A stretch of DNA of 64,000 nt from Euryarchaeota archaeon UBA91 (GCA_002499705.1 DAMU01000040.1:1-64000); one strand, 5' to 3'; positions 9,149-18,829 are shown, numbered from the stretch's first letter. Translations and numbers: made by a program. Notes: generated by a model from the letters alone, not told the origin.

Positions 9149-11194
9149 ATGGAACATCCACTAACAATGATGTATGGACCATTTTCTGGATGGATTCTAT
9201 TGCTCATCCTCGGTGGCGTTTCAGGCTCTTTTTTCGCCTATCAAGTCGTCAAAGCCTCACGTCTTGTTCTGATCGGTTCTTCTGATGACCGATTTGATAA
9301 TTGGGGAGCGCGCATTAAGGAAGTCATTACCGGCTGGCTCGGCCAGAAAAAAGTTCTCAAAGACCGTGTTGCAGGCGGTATACACGTCCTCATGTTTTGG
9401 GGATTTTTGATGCTTTCAACTGATATGTTTGATTTAGCAACAGCGAATTGGTTTTCCCATAACATTTTGCCAAACCTCATACGCGGTCCATGGAATTTGG
9501 TTGTTGAAACCGGTTACACACTTGCTCTGATTGGTTGTATGGCTGCATTGGTCCGACGCGTAATATTTACCCCTGAAAAGTTGAAGGGGAAATCACAACT
9601 TGAAGGGAACTTCATTCTTGTTCTAATTATGACCATCACGGTCACCTCTTTCTTTGTTGAAGCGGGTGAATCCACAGTTTCTTCAACTTGGGAGCCAATC
9701 GGCGCATGGGTTGCTTCAACAATTGTACCCAGTTCAACAGTGGTTGTTGGTGCATATTGGATGCACATGCTTGCAATTTCGACATTTTTATTCTTGATTC
9801 CGTTATCCAAACACATGCATTTAGTCATGGCATTTCCGAATGTTTTCTTCCACGATATGCGGCCAATGGGCGCAATGGAGCCACTTGCAAGAGGCGAAGA
9901 TGGAAAGGCAGTAACTTTGGACGATCTTGATATTGAATCGTTTGGAACGGTCAATTATACTGACTTGACGTGGCGTAATCTCATCGATGGCTGGGCATGC
10001 ACTTCGTGTGCACGATGTCAAGATGTCTGCCCTGCTTATGCATCGGGTAAAGCCCTTAATCCAATGCAAATTATTCACGATGTCCGCCATTACGCTAACG
10101 ATAATGCGACTACACTTCTCGCAGGAGAAACGCCTGAGCAAGATATCATTGCTCGTTTTGGTGAAGATGCAATTTGGGCGTGCACAACCTGCCATGCATG
10201 CGTGGAGGCTTGCCCGATTTACATTGACCACGTTCCAAAATTAACCGACGCTCGTCGCCACTTGATGATGGAGCGTATGGAATTTGATGAATCGGTTGAG
10301 GAAACTGTGATGCCTCTCATGGCGACCATTGAAAATCTCGAATCCGATTCAAACCCCTATGGCTTGCCGTCACACGAACGAGCAGATTGGGCTGCTGACC
10401 TTGATGTCAAAGTTGCAGAACCGGCAGAATACATCTACTTCGCTGGATGTGCAGCATCATTTGATGAGCGAAACAAGAAAGTCGCGAGAGACACCATCAA
10501 CATCATGAAAGAAGCCGGGCTTGACGTTGGTATTCTTGGCATGGAAGAAGGCTGCAGCGGTGATGCTGCTCGTCGAGCAGGAAATGAATACCTGTTCCAG
10601 ATGCTCGCAGAAACAAACATTGCAACATTCGAAGAAATCGGTGTGAAGAAAATCGTCGCATCATGCCCGCACTGTTTCCATACACTTGGAAAAGAGTACA
10701 AGGATTACGGTGGAGCAGATATTGAAGTCATGCATCATTCGCAATTGATTAATCACTTGCAGGTTGAGGGGATGCTTCCTGAACCCAAGCATGACGGTTC
10801 AGTCACGTATCACGATCCTTGCTATTTGGGTCGCATAGGAGGCGAATTAAAAGCACCTCGAGACGCTATCGGTGGCGTAGATATTGAAACTGAACGGCAT
10901 GGAAATGAATCCTTCTGCTGTGGCGCTGGTGGCGCTCAAATGTGGATGGAAGAGCACGTTGATGATGGCTATGACCGTGTGAACATTATCCGTTCAAAGG
11001 AACTTGCAGAAACCGGTGCTGATACCGTTGCAGTCGGTTGTCCATTCTGTTCAACCATGGTTACCGACGGACTCTCTGCGATTGGCTCTGAAATGGAAGT
11101 CAAAGATATCGCAGAAATTGTTTGGGAACAAATCAAGGCTAATGATGCGGCGATTGAGGCAAAGAAGGCAAAAGCGGAAACTGCTGAGGCTTGA
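9149..11194 (+). CDS. Membrane-bound heterodisulfide-reductase-like Fe-S oxidoreductase (EtfD/HdrD type)
   Basis: 681 residues from ATG 9149, with GAGGGGG about 10 nt upstream; a TTG at 9089 would add 20 residues. The N-terminal half holds about five membrane helices resembling the nitrate-reductase gamma cytochrome subunit (to about residue 230). Two ferredoxin-type 4Fe-4S motifs follow (CTSCARCQDVCP and CTTCHACVEACP), then two cysteine-rich CCG domains (YFAGCAA, CSGD, CPHCFH; HDPCYLGR, SFCCGAGG, VGCPFC). This order is that of EtfD, the ETF-to-menaquinone oxidoreductase of fatty-acid oxidation (mycobacterial Rv0338c type), and resembles HdrD/DsrK. It probably passes electrons from an electron-transfer flavoprotein into the membrane quinone pool; no etfAB genes lie in this window. 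mutY follows closely. Confidence 0.88.
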   Translation: MEHPLTMMYGPFSGWILLLILGGVSGSFFAYQVVKASRLVLIGSSDDRFDNWGARIKEVITGWLGQKKVLKDRVAGGIHVLMFWGFLMLSTDMFDLATANWFSHNILPNLIRGPWNLVVETGYTLALIGCMAALVRRVIFTPEKLKGKSQLEGNFILVLIMTITVTSFFVEAGESTVSSTWEPIGAWVASTIVPSSTVVVGAYWMHMLAISTFLFLIPLSKHMHLVMAFPNVFFHDMRPMGAMEPLARGEDGKAVTLDDLDIESFGTVNYTDLTWRNLIDGWACTSCARCQDVCPAYASGKALNPMQIIHDVRHYANDNATTLLAGETPEQDIIARFGEDAIWACTTCHACVEACPIYIDHVPKLTDARRHLMMERMEFDESVEETVMPLMATIENLESDSNPYGLPSHERADWAADLDVKVAEPAEYIYFAGCAASFDERNKKVARDTINIMKEAGLDVGILGMEEGCSGDAARRAGNEYLFQMLAETNIATFEEIGVKKIVASCPHCFHTLGKEYKDYGGADIEVMHHSQLINHLQVEGMLPEPKHDGSVTYHDPCYLGRIGGELKAPRDAIGGVDIETERHGNESFCCGAGGAQMWMEEHVDDGYDRVNIIRSKELAETGADTVAVGCPFCSTMVTDGLSAIGSEMEVKDIAEIVWEQIKANDAAIEAKKAKAETAEA

Positions 11195-11214
11195 TCAACC
11201 GATGAGGTGGGCTT

Positions 11215-12171
11215 GTGGTTCTGCATCTATCTCAGAGCCACTTACTTGAATGGTATTCCGAGAAAAAAAGAGATTTACCTTGGCGTCATACGAATGACAG
11301 TTGGAAAATCCTTCTTTCTGAAATTCTACTTCAGCAAACCCAAGTAAGTCGCGGAATTGAGTACTGGCTCAAACTCGTTGAACGCTTCCCTACTCCTCAA
11401 TCAATGGCTGATGCAGATGTTGATGAGGTGCTTCATCTCTGGCAAGGTGCGGGCTACTACAGCCGAGCACGACGTCTTCATGCTTTAGCTTGCCAAGTTT
11501 GCCTGCCATCTGAACAAGGGGGCTATAACGGAATACTGCCGACTTCCTCTACCGAACTACTCGGATTGCCCGGAGTTGGGCCATATACCGCAGCAGCAGT
11601 TGCGAGTATCGCACATGGCGAGCCAGTCGCTTGTGTTGACGGTAATATCCGCAGGGTTATGGCACGGCAGAATAAATCATTGAATCCCACAGTCAAAGAG
11701 GTGGAATCTTGGGCGCAGAGCACACTTTTCGCAAACGATGCAGGTAACTGGAACCAGGCATTGATGGAATTGGGTGCTACAGTTTGTACGCCAAAGCGCC
11801 CAAAATGTGATCAATGCCCAGTGTCGAAAACCTGTTCGGGGAAAAGTGATGCATTATCGTTCCCACAGCCAAAAAAAGTGAAGAGAAAACGACTTGATCT
11901 CATGTGTGAACTTCGCTATGACGCCTCCGGGCTACCACACCTTGCCAAAAGGGGGAATGACGGTATTTTAGCCGGACTTTGGGGCCCACGGATGGAAGAG
12001 GAGATTGAGGTAGATGCACTTTCATTTATTGGTGAAATCAAGCACGTACTTTCGCATCGAGATATTTTTGTTCAAGTTTGGATGGGTTCATGTGAGCAGG
12101 GAATCGATCCGTCCACGGTCGCACTCTCCTCCTTAGACCAGAAGATTCTCGCTCTTGGAGGCCGTCAATGA
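11215..12171 (+). CDS. mutY: A/G-specific adenine glycosylase MutY
   Basis: 318 residues. It removes adenine mispaired with 8-oxoguanine. Present are the catalytic Glu in LLSEILLQQTQV (E36), the helix-hairpin-helix LPGVGPYTAAAV, the catalytic Asp in CVDGNIRRV (about 142), and a complete Fe-S loop CTPKRPKCDQCPVSKTC (C-x6-C-x2-C-x5-C). The C-terminal NUDIX-like recognition domain is present but short (LSHRDIFVQVW corresponds to its conserved F-x-H strand), so the protein is about 30 residues shorter than E. coli MutY. The start is GTG 11215, supported by GAGGTGG four bases upstream. Its stop overlaps the next gene by ATGA, so the two are translationally coupled. Confidence 0.95.
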   Translation: MVLHLSQSHLLEWYSEKKRDLPWRHTNDSWKILLSEILLQQTQVSRGIEYWLKLVERFPTPQSMADADVDEVLHLWQGAGYYSRARRLHALACQVCLPSEQGGYNGILPTSSTELLGLPGVGPYTAAAVASIAHGEPVACVDGNIRRVMARQNKSLNPTVKEVESWAQSTLFANDAGNWNQALMELGATVCTPKRPKCDQCPVSKTCSGKSDALSFPQPKKVKRKRLDLMCELRYDASGLPHLAKRGNDGILAGLWGPRMEEEIEVDALSFIGEIKHVLSHRDIFVQVWMGSCEQGIDPSTVALSSLDQKILALGGRQ

Positions 12172-12827
12172 TGCATATCCTTGTTGTAGACCTGTTGGCT
12201 GAACGGCGAGCCTTTGGTCGAGAAGGTGTACGAGAAATTCTTTCTCATTTTAATTCAAGCAAGGTATCTCTTTGGTCACCTCATGTATCCCAAAGAGTTG
12301 ATTATGAATTTGGAACAGTTGTAGAACACCCTGTTGATGCAGATTTGATTATCATTACCGGTTCAAAAAGAAATGTTTCTCAATGGGAAGGGTGGATGGA
12401 TGAAGTTGCACACTTGATTCAAACGACAACTACCCCGATGCTTGGCATATGCTTTGGTCACCAAATCATAGCAGCCTCACTGGGTGGCCAGGTGAGGCGA
12501 GCGGAACAAAACAGTGCCTTTGTTCGCGAAGTGACCTATGATGATGGCCGAGTGGTTCATGCCCTTTTTACCCATCAAGACCACGTTGTTGACGCGGGTG
12601 AAATGAACGTAATTGCTTCCTCACAACATTGCTCAATCGCAGCCTGTCAACACCCTGAACGACCGATACTTACCGTTCAATATCACCCCGAAGCAGTTTC
12701 AAACGTGATCGAAAAAGCGCTTCAACTCGGTGAGATGACCAAAGAAGAGTGTCTTCAATTCGATTTAGAATTACCGATTATCAACATGACAGATGCGTTG
12801 GTTAAACCGCTTCAGTCACTTGAATGA
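12168..12827 (+). CDS. Class I glutamine amidotransferase-like protein
   Basis: 219 residues forming a single GATase1 domain. The nucleophile elbow is LGICFGHQ (Cys95) and the catalytic His/Glu are in YHPEAV (H173, E175), so the triad is intact. Such free-standing domains resemble the glutaminase half of GMP synthase, and some act as gamma-glutamyl hydrolases or transferases. The specific substrate cannot be read here. It overlaps mutY by 4 bp (ATGA) and converges on the next gene with a 16-bp tail overlap. Confidence 0.88.
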   Translation: MMHILVVDLLAERRAFGREGVREILSHFNSSKVSLWSPHVSQRVDYEFGTVVEHPVDADLIIITGSKRNVSQWEGWMDEVAHLIQTTTTPMLGICFGHQIIAASLGGQVRRAEQNSAFVREVTYDDGRVVHALFTHQDHVVDAGEMNVIASSQHCSIAACQHPERPILTVQYHPEAVSNVIEKALQLGEMTKEECLQFDLELPIINMTDALVKPLQSLE

Positions 12828-13534
12828 GATGCCTCGTTTTCTTTCAAGTCCCAATCGATTGAGGCCATGGTGATGATAAGGCCAAGGAAAAGGAGGTACT
12901 CCGCAGGGGCGGCAAAATCAATCACCGGCTGTAATTCATCAAGCCTGAATTGAAGTGAACCATTTTGTGTCAGATTTGACCTGTTAAATGCAACATATAA
13001 CACGATAATAAGGTTCATTATAACAAAGCCAAACAATGCCATGACGAGCCCAACACGGCGGAGTTTTTTTGCCGCTTTCCTTGTAATATCAAAGAGAAAA
13101 TGTGTTGAACTTCCCCAAATTAACCCGCCTCCGAATACGAAAATAGAAGCAACACAATGCAAGACGAGATAGTCATACATATTTGCAAATGCCAACACGA
13201 CAAGTGAGATGCCGGTCGTCATTCCAGAGGTGTGTGAAATACGCAATTTCGTAATTTGTTCCGAGGTATCAAACATATTTCTGAAACGATACGAAAGGAT
13301 GCAAAGAACAACTCCAGTGAGTGCCAATCCAGTTGTGAATATCCATCGTTCAATTCCTGGGTAGTCAGATTCAGAGATAAAAAAAGGAACATCTCTAGCA
13401 TTCCCACTTATGAGATGAACTCCCATCGAACAGGTAACTGTCACCAACGGTAAGAGCCAACCTATTCGTGCAAGTGAGCGGTCACTCAAATTGAATGGAG
13501 TGGATTGAATCCCAGCCTTACTTTCAGGGTTCAC
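12812..13534 (-). CDS. Multi-spanning membrane protein, Frag1/DRAM/Sfk1-like
   Basis: 240 residues with about six predicted hydrophobic helices: around 22-42, 65-85, 105-127, 130-150, 160-185 and 212-230. The layout resembles the Frag1/DRAM/Sfk1 family: a long first loop with FFISESDYPGIERWIF, and a final helix after AAPAEYLLFLGL. I recognise this by pattern only, and function in archaea is unknown. Its start overlaps the stop of the SDR gene upstream (11 bp), so the two are probably co-transcribed. The 3' end overlaps the convergent amidotransferase gene by 16 bp. Confidence 0.7.
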   Translation of the reverse strand: MNPESKAGIQSTPFNLSDRSLARIGWLLPLVTVTCSMGVHLISGNARDVPFFISESDYPGIERWIFTTGLALTGVVLCILSYRFRNMFDTSEQITKLRISHTSGMTTGISLVVLAFANMYDYLVLHCVASIFVFGGGLIWGSSTHFLFDITRKAAKKLRRVGLVMALFGFVIMNLIIVLYVAFNRSNLTQNGSLQFRLDELQPVIDFAAPAEYLLFLGLIITMASIDWDLKENEASHSSD

Positions 13535-14546
13535 TGTTAAATGCCTCCACAGTGTCCTTTATGCAAGTCTCAAATGATTCCCATTCGATGCCTAATACTT
13601 CAGTTGCTTTTTGAGAAGAGATATTTGCGTCACCTCTGAAATATCCTTTTACTGCTTTTCTTGTCATTCGGCGCTTAGCCCCAAACATTCCCAGCAGCCA
13701 ATCCTGAAACACGACAATGAACATCAAAGAGCGAGGTATGGCATATCGAGGTGATTTTGTATTTGGATAGATTTCACGGATGGTTCTGCATACATCAGCA
13801 ATGGTTTTGTTTTTGTGAGGAGCTACAATGAATCGACCTTCTGCCTCTTCAACTTCAAATGCTCTGCGATGAGCAATAGCCACATCTCGAACATGGACGA
13901 TTGGTATTGGGATTTTTGGGGCAACGGGGAATTTTCCTGCCATTGCATCTGGGAAATAATCGACACTCGGTGTTGGTTCGACAAATCCTCCTCCAAGAAC
14001 TCCACCAGGATTAATGACGCGTAAATCCAATTGGTGCTTTTCTGCAAGCGTCCATGCCAGCCTTTCTGATTCTGTTTTAGCGACGGTATATGGTGAAGAG
14101 CGGAGTGTCTGCCAGTCGTCTTCGTTTTTTTCACGTCCTTTTGGCAAAGAGCCTACTGCTGCAACGCTTGAAGTGTAAATCACCCTCGAAATGTTTGCCT
14201 TTTTTGCTGCTGTTAGAAGATGAGTGGTGCCTTTGTTGGCAGTATCAAGGATGATCTCGGCATCCTTAGAATTTGAATAAACAGTAGCTGTGTGGAATAA
14301 AGAATCGCACCCTTTGATTTTTTCAGTCCAACCGTCGGCATCTAATACGTCCCCTTCGACCAATTGTAGATTTTCTTCGCACCCGAGGTCGATGGCATGT
14401 TGACGTACATGGTCGACTTTGAGTGGGTCACTGAGATCCCGAACTGACCCAACGACTTTGTATCCGTGTTCAAGTAGGTCGCGAACAATATGGTTGCCAA
14501 TATGGCCATTTACTCCAGTAACAAAAATCGTCTTTGGAGCTGCCAT
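13524..14546 (-). CDS. NAD(P)-dependent epimerase/dehydratase, extended SDR
   Basis: 340 residues from ATG 14546 (MAAPKTIF); ATG 14561 would add five. The Rossmann motif is VTGVNGHIG at the N-terminus. YTSSVAAVG carries the catalytic Ser and SPYTVAK the catalytic Tyr-Lys pair. The pattern is nearest the dihydroflavonol-4-reductase / 3-beta-HSD-like branch of extended SDRs, which reduce or oxidise ketone/alcohol groups, so a lipid or terpenoid substrate is possible. Overlap with the downstream membrane protein gene suggests the pair acts together, perhaps on a membrane lipid (inference). Confidence 0.87.
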   Translation of the reverse strand: MAAPKTIFVTGVNGHIGNHIVRDLLEHGYKVVGSVRDLSDPLKVDHVRQHAIDLGCEENLQLVEGDVLDADGWTEKIKGCDSLFHTATVYSNSKDAEIILDTANKGTTHLLTAAKKANISRVIYTSSVAAVGSLPKGREKNEDDWQTLRSSPYTVAKTESERLAWTLAEKHQLDLRVINPGGVLGGGFVEPTPSVDYFPDAMAGKFPVAPKIPIPIVHVRDVAIAHRRAFEVEEAEGRFIVAPHKNKTIADVCRTIREIYPNTKSPRYAIPRSLMFIVVFQDWLLGMFGAKRRMTRKAVKGYFRGDANISSQKATEVLGIEWESFETCIKDTVEAFNSEP

Positions 14547-14626
14547 AGTCGTCTCAACCACACTGCCCTACCGCCCGAGGTATCTTAACCTTCAAGTGAG
14601 GCTGTTCATACCGCTGGTTGAATCCC

Positions 14627-16117
14627 ATGCCTATCCGACTGCACGACACTCGAAGGAGAACTAAGGTCGATTTCGCGACTATGGAACCCGGGAAAGTTTC
14701 GATGTATGTCTGTGGTGTGACTGTTTACGACCGTTGCCACTTAGGTCATGCAAGGTGTTACTTGGCTTTTGATTTGATACATCGCTGGCTTGAAGCATCA
14801 GGATTTGACGTCCATTATGTTCAAAACTTTACCGATATTGATGACAAAATTATTCATCGAGCTAATGAAACCGGAGTTGATTGGAAAGTCTTGGTTGATG
14901 AAAATATTGCCACTTATTATGAAGATATGGACGCACTCAATATCCTACGAGCAGATGACTACCCTCGATGTACAGAATACGTGGATGACATGATTCGGAT
15001 TACACAAGACCTCATCGATAAGGGTCATGCGTATCAAACCGATGAAGGGGTTTACTTTCACATTGATTCTGCTCCAGAAAAATACGGTGCATTGACCGGT
15101 CAAAATATCGAAGCCGTTCGTTCAGGTGCAGGAGGTCGTGTTGGTGATACGGGCTCTGCAAAGAAAGACCACAAGGACTTCGCCCTTTGGAAAGCAGCCA
15201 AACCAGATGAACCTACTTGGGATTCTCCATGGGGTCCAGGTCGGCCAGGATGGCACATCGAATGTACGGCGATGTCAATGGATTATTTTGGCGCACAATT
15301 CGATATTCATGGCGGCGGTCATGACCTTCGATTCCCTCATCATGAGGCTGAAATTTTCCAAGGTGAATGCCATACGGGTTGCAGTCCAGTTGTCCATCAT
15401 TGGTTGCATAATGGCTTTGTAAACATCGATGGGGAGAAAATGAGCAAGTCTCTTGGAAACTTCTGGACGATTCAAGACATCTTGGAAAAAGTAGACGCTA
15501 TGGTTCTTCGATTTTCTTTGATTAATGCTCATTATCGTTCACCAATTGATATGAATGAAACAATTCTCAAAGATGCAGAGCGAAATTATAACCGAATTTT
15601 AGAGACCTATGTGCGCGCATTAAATCACTTTGATTCAGACTCGCCTCGAGTGGATTTACCACATGCAGAAATCTCGAGCCAGCAACCATTGTCTCGTTCA
15701 TTAGGCATGCTTGAAAAAATGGGTGAAGGATTTGCTCAAGCCATGGATGATGATTTTAACAGCCGTGAAGCGGTTGCCAAAGTATTGGGAGCCGTCCGAG
15801 AAATCAGTAAGGTGCTTGACAGCGGTATTGATCACACCGATCGCCATGCGTTTGCTCACTACGCAGTCGATTGGCTCGAAGAAACTGCAGGAACGGTTCT
15901 TGGTGTTCTTCCTTCAAGAGAGATGGCTCTTGCAGAGCCAGAAGAAGACCCTCGTCGTGCAGAGGTGGCGGATGATGTTGAACGTTTACTTGTCGCTCGC
16001 GGCGAAGCACGAGCCTCCAAAGATTGGCCGAAGGCCGATGAGATTCGAGATCAACTCAAAGCGATGGGCGTTGTGGTCAAGGATACACCTGAAGGCCCTT
16101 CTTGGACCCTTGAATAA
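14627..16117 (+). CDS. cysS: Cysteinyl-tRNA synthetase
   Basis: 496 residues from ATG 14627 (MPIRLHDT); an upstream in-frame TTG at 14618 is less likely. It is a class I synthetase with the HIGH-type motif HLGHAR after CGVTVYDRC, whose Cys is the first zinc ligand. Further zinc and active-site residues lie in WHIECTAM and GGHDLRFPHHEAE, and GEKMSKSLGN is the KMSKS loop. The C-terminal anticodon-binding helical part follows. It charges tRNA-Cys, so this organism has the direct route. The stop codon abuts that of the convergent amidohydrolase gene with no base between. Confidence 0.97.
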   Translation: MPIRLHDTRRRTKVDFATMEPGKVSMYVCGVTVYDRCHLGHARCYLAFDLIHRWLEASGFDVHYVQNFTDIDDKIIHRANETGVDWKVLVDENIATYYEDMDALNILRADDYPRCTEYVDDMIRITQDLIDKGHAYQTDEGVYFHIDSAPEKYGALTGQNIEAVRSGAGGRVGDTGSAKKDHKDFALWKAAKPDEPTWDSPWGPGRPGWHIECTAMSMDYFGAQFDIHGGGHDLRFPHHEAEIFQGECHTGCSPVVHHWLHNGFVNIDGEKMSKSLGNFWTIQDILEKVDAMVLRFSLINAHYRSPIDMNETILKDAERNYNRILETYVRALNHFDSDSPRVDLPHAEISSQQPLSRSLGMLEKMGEGFAQAMDDDFNSREAVAKVLGAVREISKVLDSGIDHTDRHAFAHYAVDWLEETAGTVLGVLPSREMALAEPEEDPRRAEVADDVERLLVARGEARASKDWPKADEIRDQLKAMGVVVKDTPEGPSWTLE

Positions 16118-18829
16118 TCACTCTTCTTCGTCCAATTTTGGTGGAGTAATCTCCATTGGAGGTAAGGCTGGGATAAACGTTGAATCATCTGATTTCCATT
16201 GAGTTGCCTCTTCAATCTCCTCATCATCCCACATTTTCTCAATCATTGCTTCTTGATTTAGGTTGAGTTCATCTCCACGGCTTTGGCCGGCTAATAGCAG
16301 CCCACCTGCCATTACGATAACCAAACCAATCAGTGCAAAAATCGCCTTATTCTGCGTGCTATCAGACGCGCTGGCATCCGTGTCACCCATGCCTCCATTC
16401 TCTTCGACGCATGCTTCAGAAGTATCTCCGGGCAGGCAGTCAGTGTTTGTCGAATCACCGGTGTTATCGTCAGAATCTGCATTGTCATTCGAACCAGTGT
16501 CGTCTGTGTTGCCATTATTGTTTGAATTGTCATTGGTATCTGAATCATCATTATCCGAGTTACCAGATGTATCGTCTTGTTGAGGGTCAGTATCAAGATC
16601 CACATTGACTCCGGTTCGCTCTCCAGCGTCCATTGGAATGTCATAATAGGCATAGAGCTTGGTAAGGTCAACGTGCGTATTACCATGGGTGCTTCGGTTA
16701 ACGACGTCGAAGTAGCGCTCGTCTCCTGTAGTGAAAATAGGGTCGACAGTCATGTTTTTCAACTGGGAGACTCCATTATTAGCTGAATTCTTGCCGTCGA
16801 ATTCCGTGTCGAGGTATGCCTGAACATCTTCATCTGTTTCCCATGCAACACCGTCTGGAGCAGACCAGTGTTGACGAATCTCTGAGACATCGTTACGCAT
16901 TGCCATTGCCATGCCCGATTCAATGCTTTCCCATGTTTGAGAGCCATCGACCTCAGACAATGAAGTGACGTCGACAGCCTTTGAAACACCGCCGCCGTTG
17001 ATTGGTTCCCAATCATCTTGGTTGATAGCGGTCATGATGTCTGCGTCACCAAAGACCGCTTTCCCTTGAACAACGGTCAGACGAACATCAGCATCAATCG
17101 CTTCAATCAAGTTTCGATAAGGGTCGTCGTGGAAAGTGTCCATGACCACAAGATCAGCATACATTCCAGATTTTATTTGTCCAACAAAGGCGTCCCAGTT
17201 TGCTGCCTTAGCAGGGTTACTGGTCACCATTGCAGCCAGTTCATAATCTGTGAAGTAGGTGTTCATCACATCTTTGTTCCATAAATCTGCAACTTTGAGT
17301 TCGTGTAAATTATTCTTTGAACCACTTGGCCCCCAATCTGGAGCGATTGAAATCGTAACACCAGCAGCATCGGCGGCCCGAACATCAGTCGTGTTACCGT
17401 AGAGTAAGAGGTTTGATATCGGCGACCATACTAAATCGGCTCCAACAGTTGCCATCTTATCAAATTGTGAGCGGTCAAGGGCAGTGCAGTGAATGGCAAC
17501 AGTTTCATCCATAATGAGGCCCTTATCCCAGAGTGCATCAAATTCCGATTTGCTGCTGCTGTCAACGCCTTCAGCCAAGTGAACAAACCAAGCGTTCAGT
17601 GTACCTGATTGATTTTGAGAAATCAAATGGTTTCCAGTATAGTCGTCATCTGCTGCACCGCATACGGCACAAGTTGAGATTCCGTCTTGTCCGAAATTGT
17701 ACAATTCGACGTTTCGAGCCAACATGCTGTCCCATGCCGAAGTGCCTGAACCCGGCGAGCCTTGAATTGCAGTCACGCCACCAGCTACAGTTTGAACTTC
17801 CGCATATTTCATTTGTTCACTTGCCATTCCCCAGCGGCTGTTCTGTTGGACATTGTTCTTCATCCAAGTGATACTTGGTCCGTAATCGTAGTTGTCACCC
17901 CACTGGTATCGGTTGGTGTATCCACCCTCGTCCGAGCGTTGACCTTCACTCAAATGAACATTGAAATCCCATAATGGAATATGGTTGTAGTGAACGTGGT
18001 TGTGCAAGTCAATAAGTCCAGGATAGATGGTGCCATTGGTTTCGATAATGACCGCATTGGTGAGGTCAGCGTTAATCGGGATTGAGGAACTTGATGACCA
18101 TACGGCTTGGATCATTCCATCACGAACCAAGACATTGCCTTGATTCATGACGCTGTTCTCACTTTCCATGGTGACAACACGCCCTTTGAGAATGAATGCA
18201 TCAGAACCCGCTTCTGGAACTTTAAAGCATTTTACGATGTTGAGAGCAACGGTTGAATCAGGATCGTTTGGACCCCACCCAGGCGATGGGTCAACTTCAA
18301 CAGCAGTACCGGACGAATCAATTACAATCGAATTACCGTAAAATCCGAATTCTTTTGGAATCGTCATTGAGTTGGCGAGTGTGTTAGAGGTGTCGGTAAT
18401 TGAAACAGTTTCCTCATCAAAATAACTCAGAATTATATCGGAGTCCGCACTGAAAATTACGATTCTTTGATCCGGGTCAATGACAGTATTCCAAGCGAGT
18501 TGACATGGAGGGCTGCCGGAGGTTGAACTGAGAACCCAATCAGAAACATTCACTGGAGATGAACCGGTGTTCCACAATTCAATGAACTGGTCTGAATATT
18601 TGCCATAATCGCCATCGCTGTTCCAGTCGACAGCGTTGTAGATATTCGAATTGGTAGCGTTCGATTTCAATTGGTTTGGACTCCTGAAGAGTTCAGATAC
18701 GACAATGTCCGAATTCCGTGCATCAACTTCGGCGACATTCCTTGGTTCAAAGGATTCCGGAGTGGATGGAATCAGGGGTGCAAGGAATAGAACGAGGACT
18801 AGAAGAGTAGCCAATCGATTGAGGCGCAT
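16118..18829 (-). CDS. Exported amidohydrolase with lamin-tail domain and C-terminal membrane anchor
   Basis: 903 residues from ATG 18829 (MRLNRLATLL); an upstream ATG at 18874 is disfavoured because this start puts the signal peptide at the very N-terminus. Domains: signal peptide (1-25); lamin-tail-like beta domain (about 40-145, IELWNTGSSPVNVSDWVL); then an amidohydrolase of the imidazolonepropionase/atrazine-hydrolase group (about 210-620). Metal ligands are DLHNHVHYN (HxH), VAIHCTALD (His) and IAPDWG (Asp). An Asp/Asn/Ser-rich linker of about 85 residues follows, then a TM helix (AIFALIGLVIVMAGGLLLAG) and a short acidic tail. It is likely a surface-tethered hydrolase acting on an external amine, amide or cyclic substrate, with the linker as a stalk. 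Substrate unknown. Confidence 0.9.
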   Translation of the reverse strand: MRLNRLATLLVLVLFLAPLIPSTPESFEPRNVAEVDARNSDIVVSELFRSPNQLKSNATNSNIYNAVDWNSDGDYGKYSDQFIELWNTGSSPVNVSDWVLSSTSGSPPCQLAWNTVIDPDQRIVIFSADSDIILSYFDEETVSITDTSNTLANSMTIPKEFGFYGNSIVIDSSGTAVEVDPSPGWGPNDPDSTVALNIVKCFKVPEAGSDAFILKGRVVTMESENSVMNQGNVLVRDGMIQAVWSSSSSIPINADLTNAVIIETNGTIYPGLIDLHNHVHYNHIPLWDFNVHLSEGQRSDEGGYTNRYQWGDNYDYGPSITWMKNNVQQNSRWGMASEQMKYAEVQTVAGGVTAIQGSPGSGTSAWDSMLARNVELYNFGQDGISTCAVCGAADDDYTGNHLISQNQSGTLNAWFVHLAEGVDSSSKSEFDALWDKGLIMDETVAIHCTALDRSQFDKMATVGADLVWSPISNLLLYGNTTDVRAADAAGVTISIAPDWGPSGSKNNLHELKVADLWNKDVMNTYFTDYELAAMVTSNPAKAANWDAFVGQIKSGMYADLVVMDTFHDDPYRNLIEAIDADVRLTVVQGKAVFGDADIMTAINQDDWEPINGGGVSKAVDVTSLSEVDGSQTWESIESGMAMAMRNDVSEIRQHWSAPDGVAWETDEDVQAYLDTEFDGKNSANNGVSQLKNMTVDPIFTTGDERYFDVVNRSTHGNTHVDLTKLYAYYDIPMDAGERTGVNVDLDTDPQQDDTSGNSDNDDSDTNDNSNNNGNTDDTGSNDNADSDDNTGDSTNTDCLPGDTSEACVEENGGMGDTDASASDSTQNKAIFALIGLVIVMAGGLLLAGQSRGDELNLNQEAMIEKMWDDEEIEEATQWKSDDSTFIPALPPMEITPPKLDEEE

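Noticed and set aside
16390..16600. Repetitive-looking Asp/Asn/Ser-coding stretch as a DNA tandem repeat
   Set aside because: It is a low-complexity protein linker with variable codons, without a regular repeat unit.
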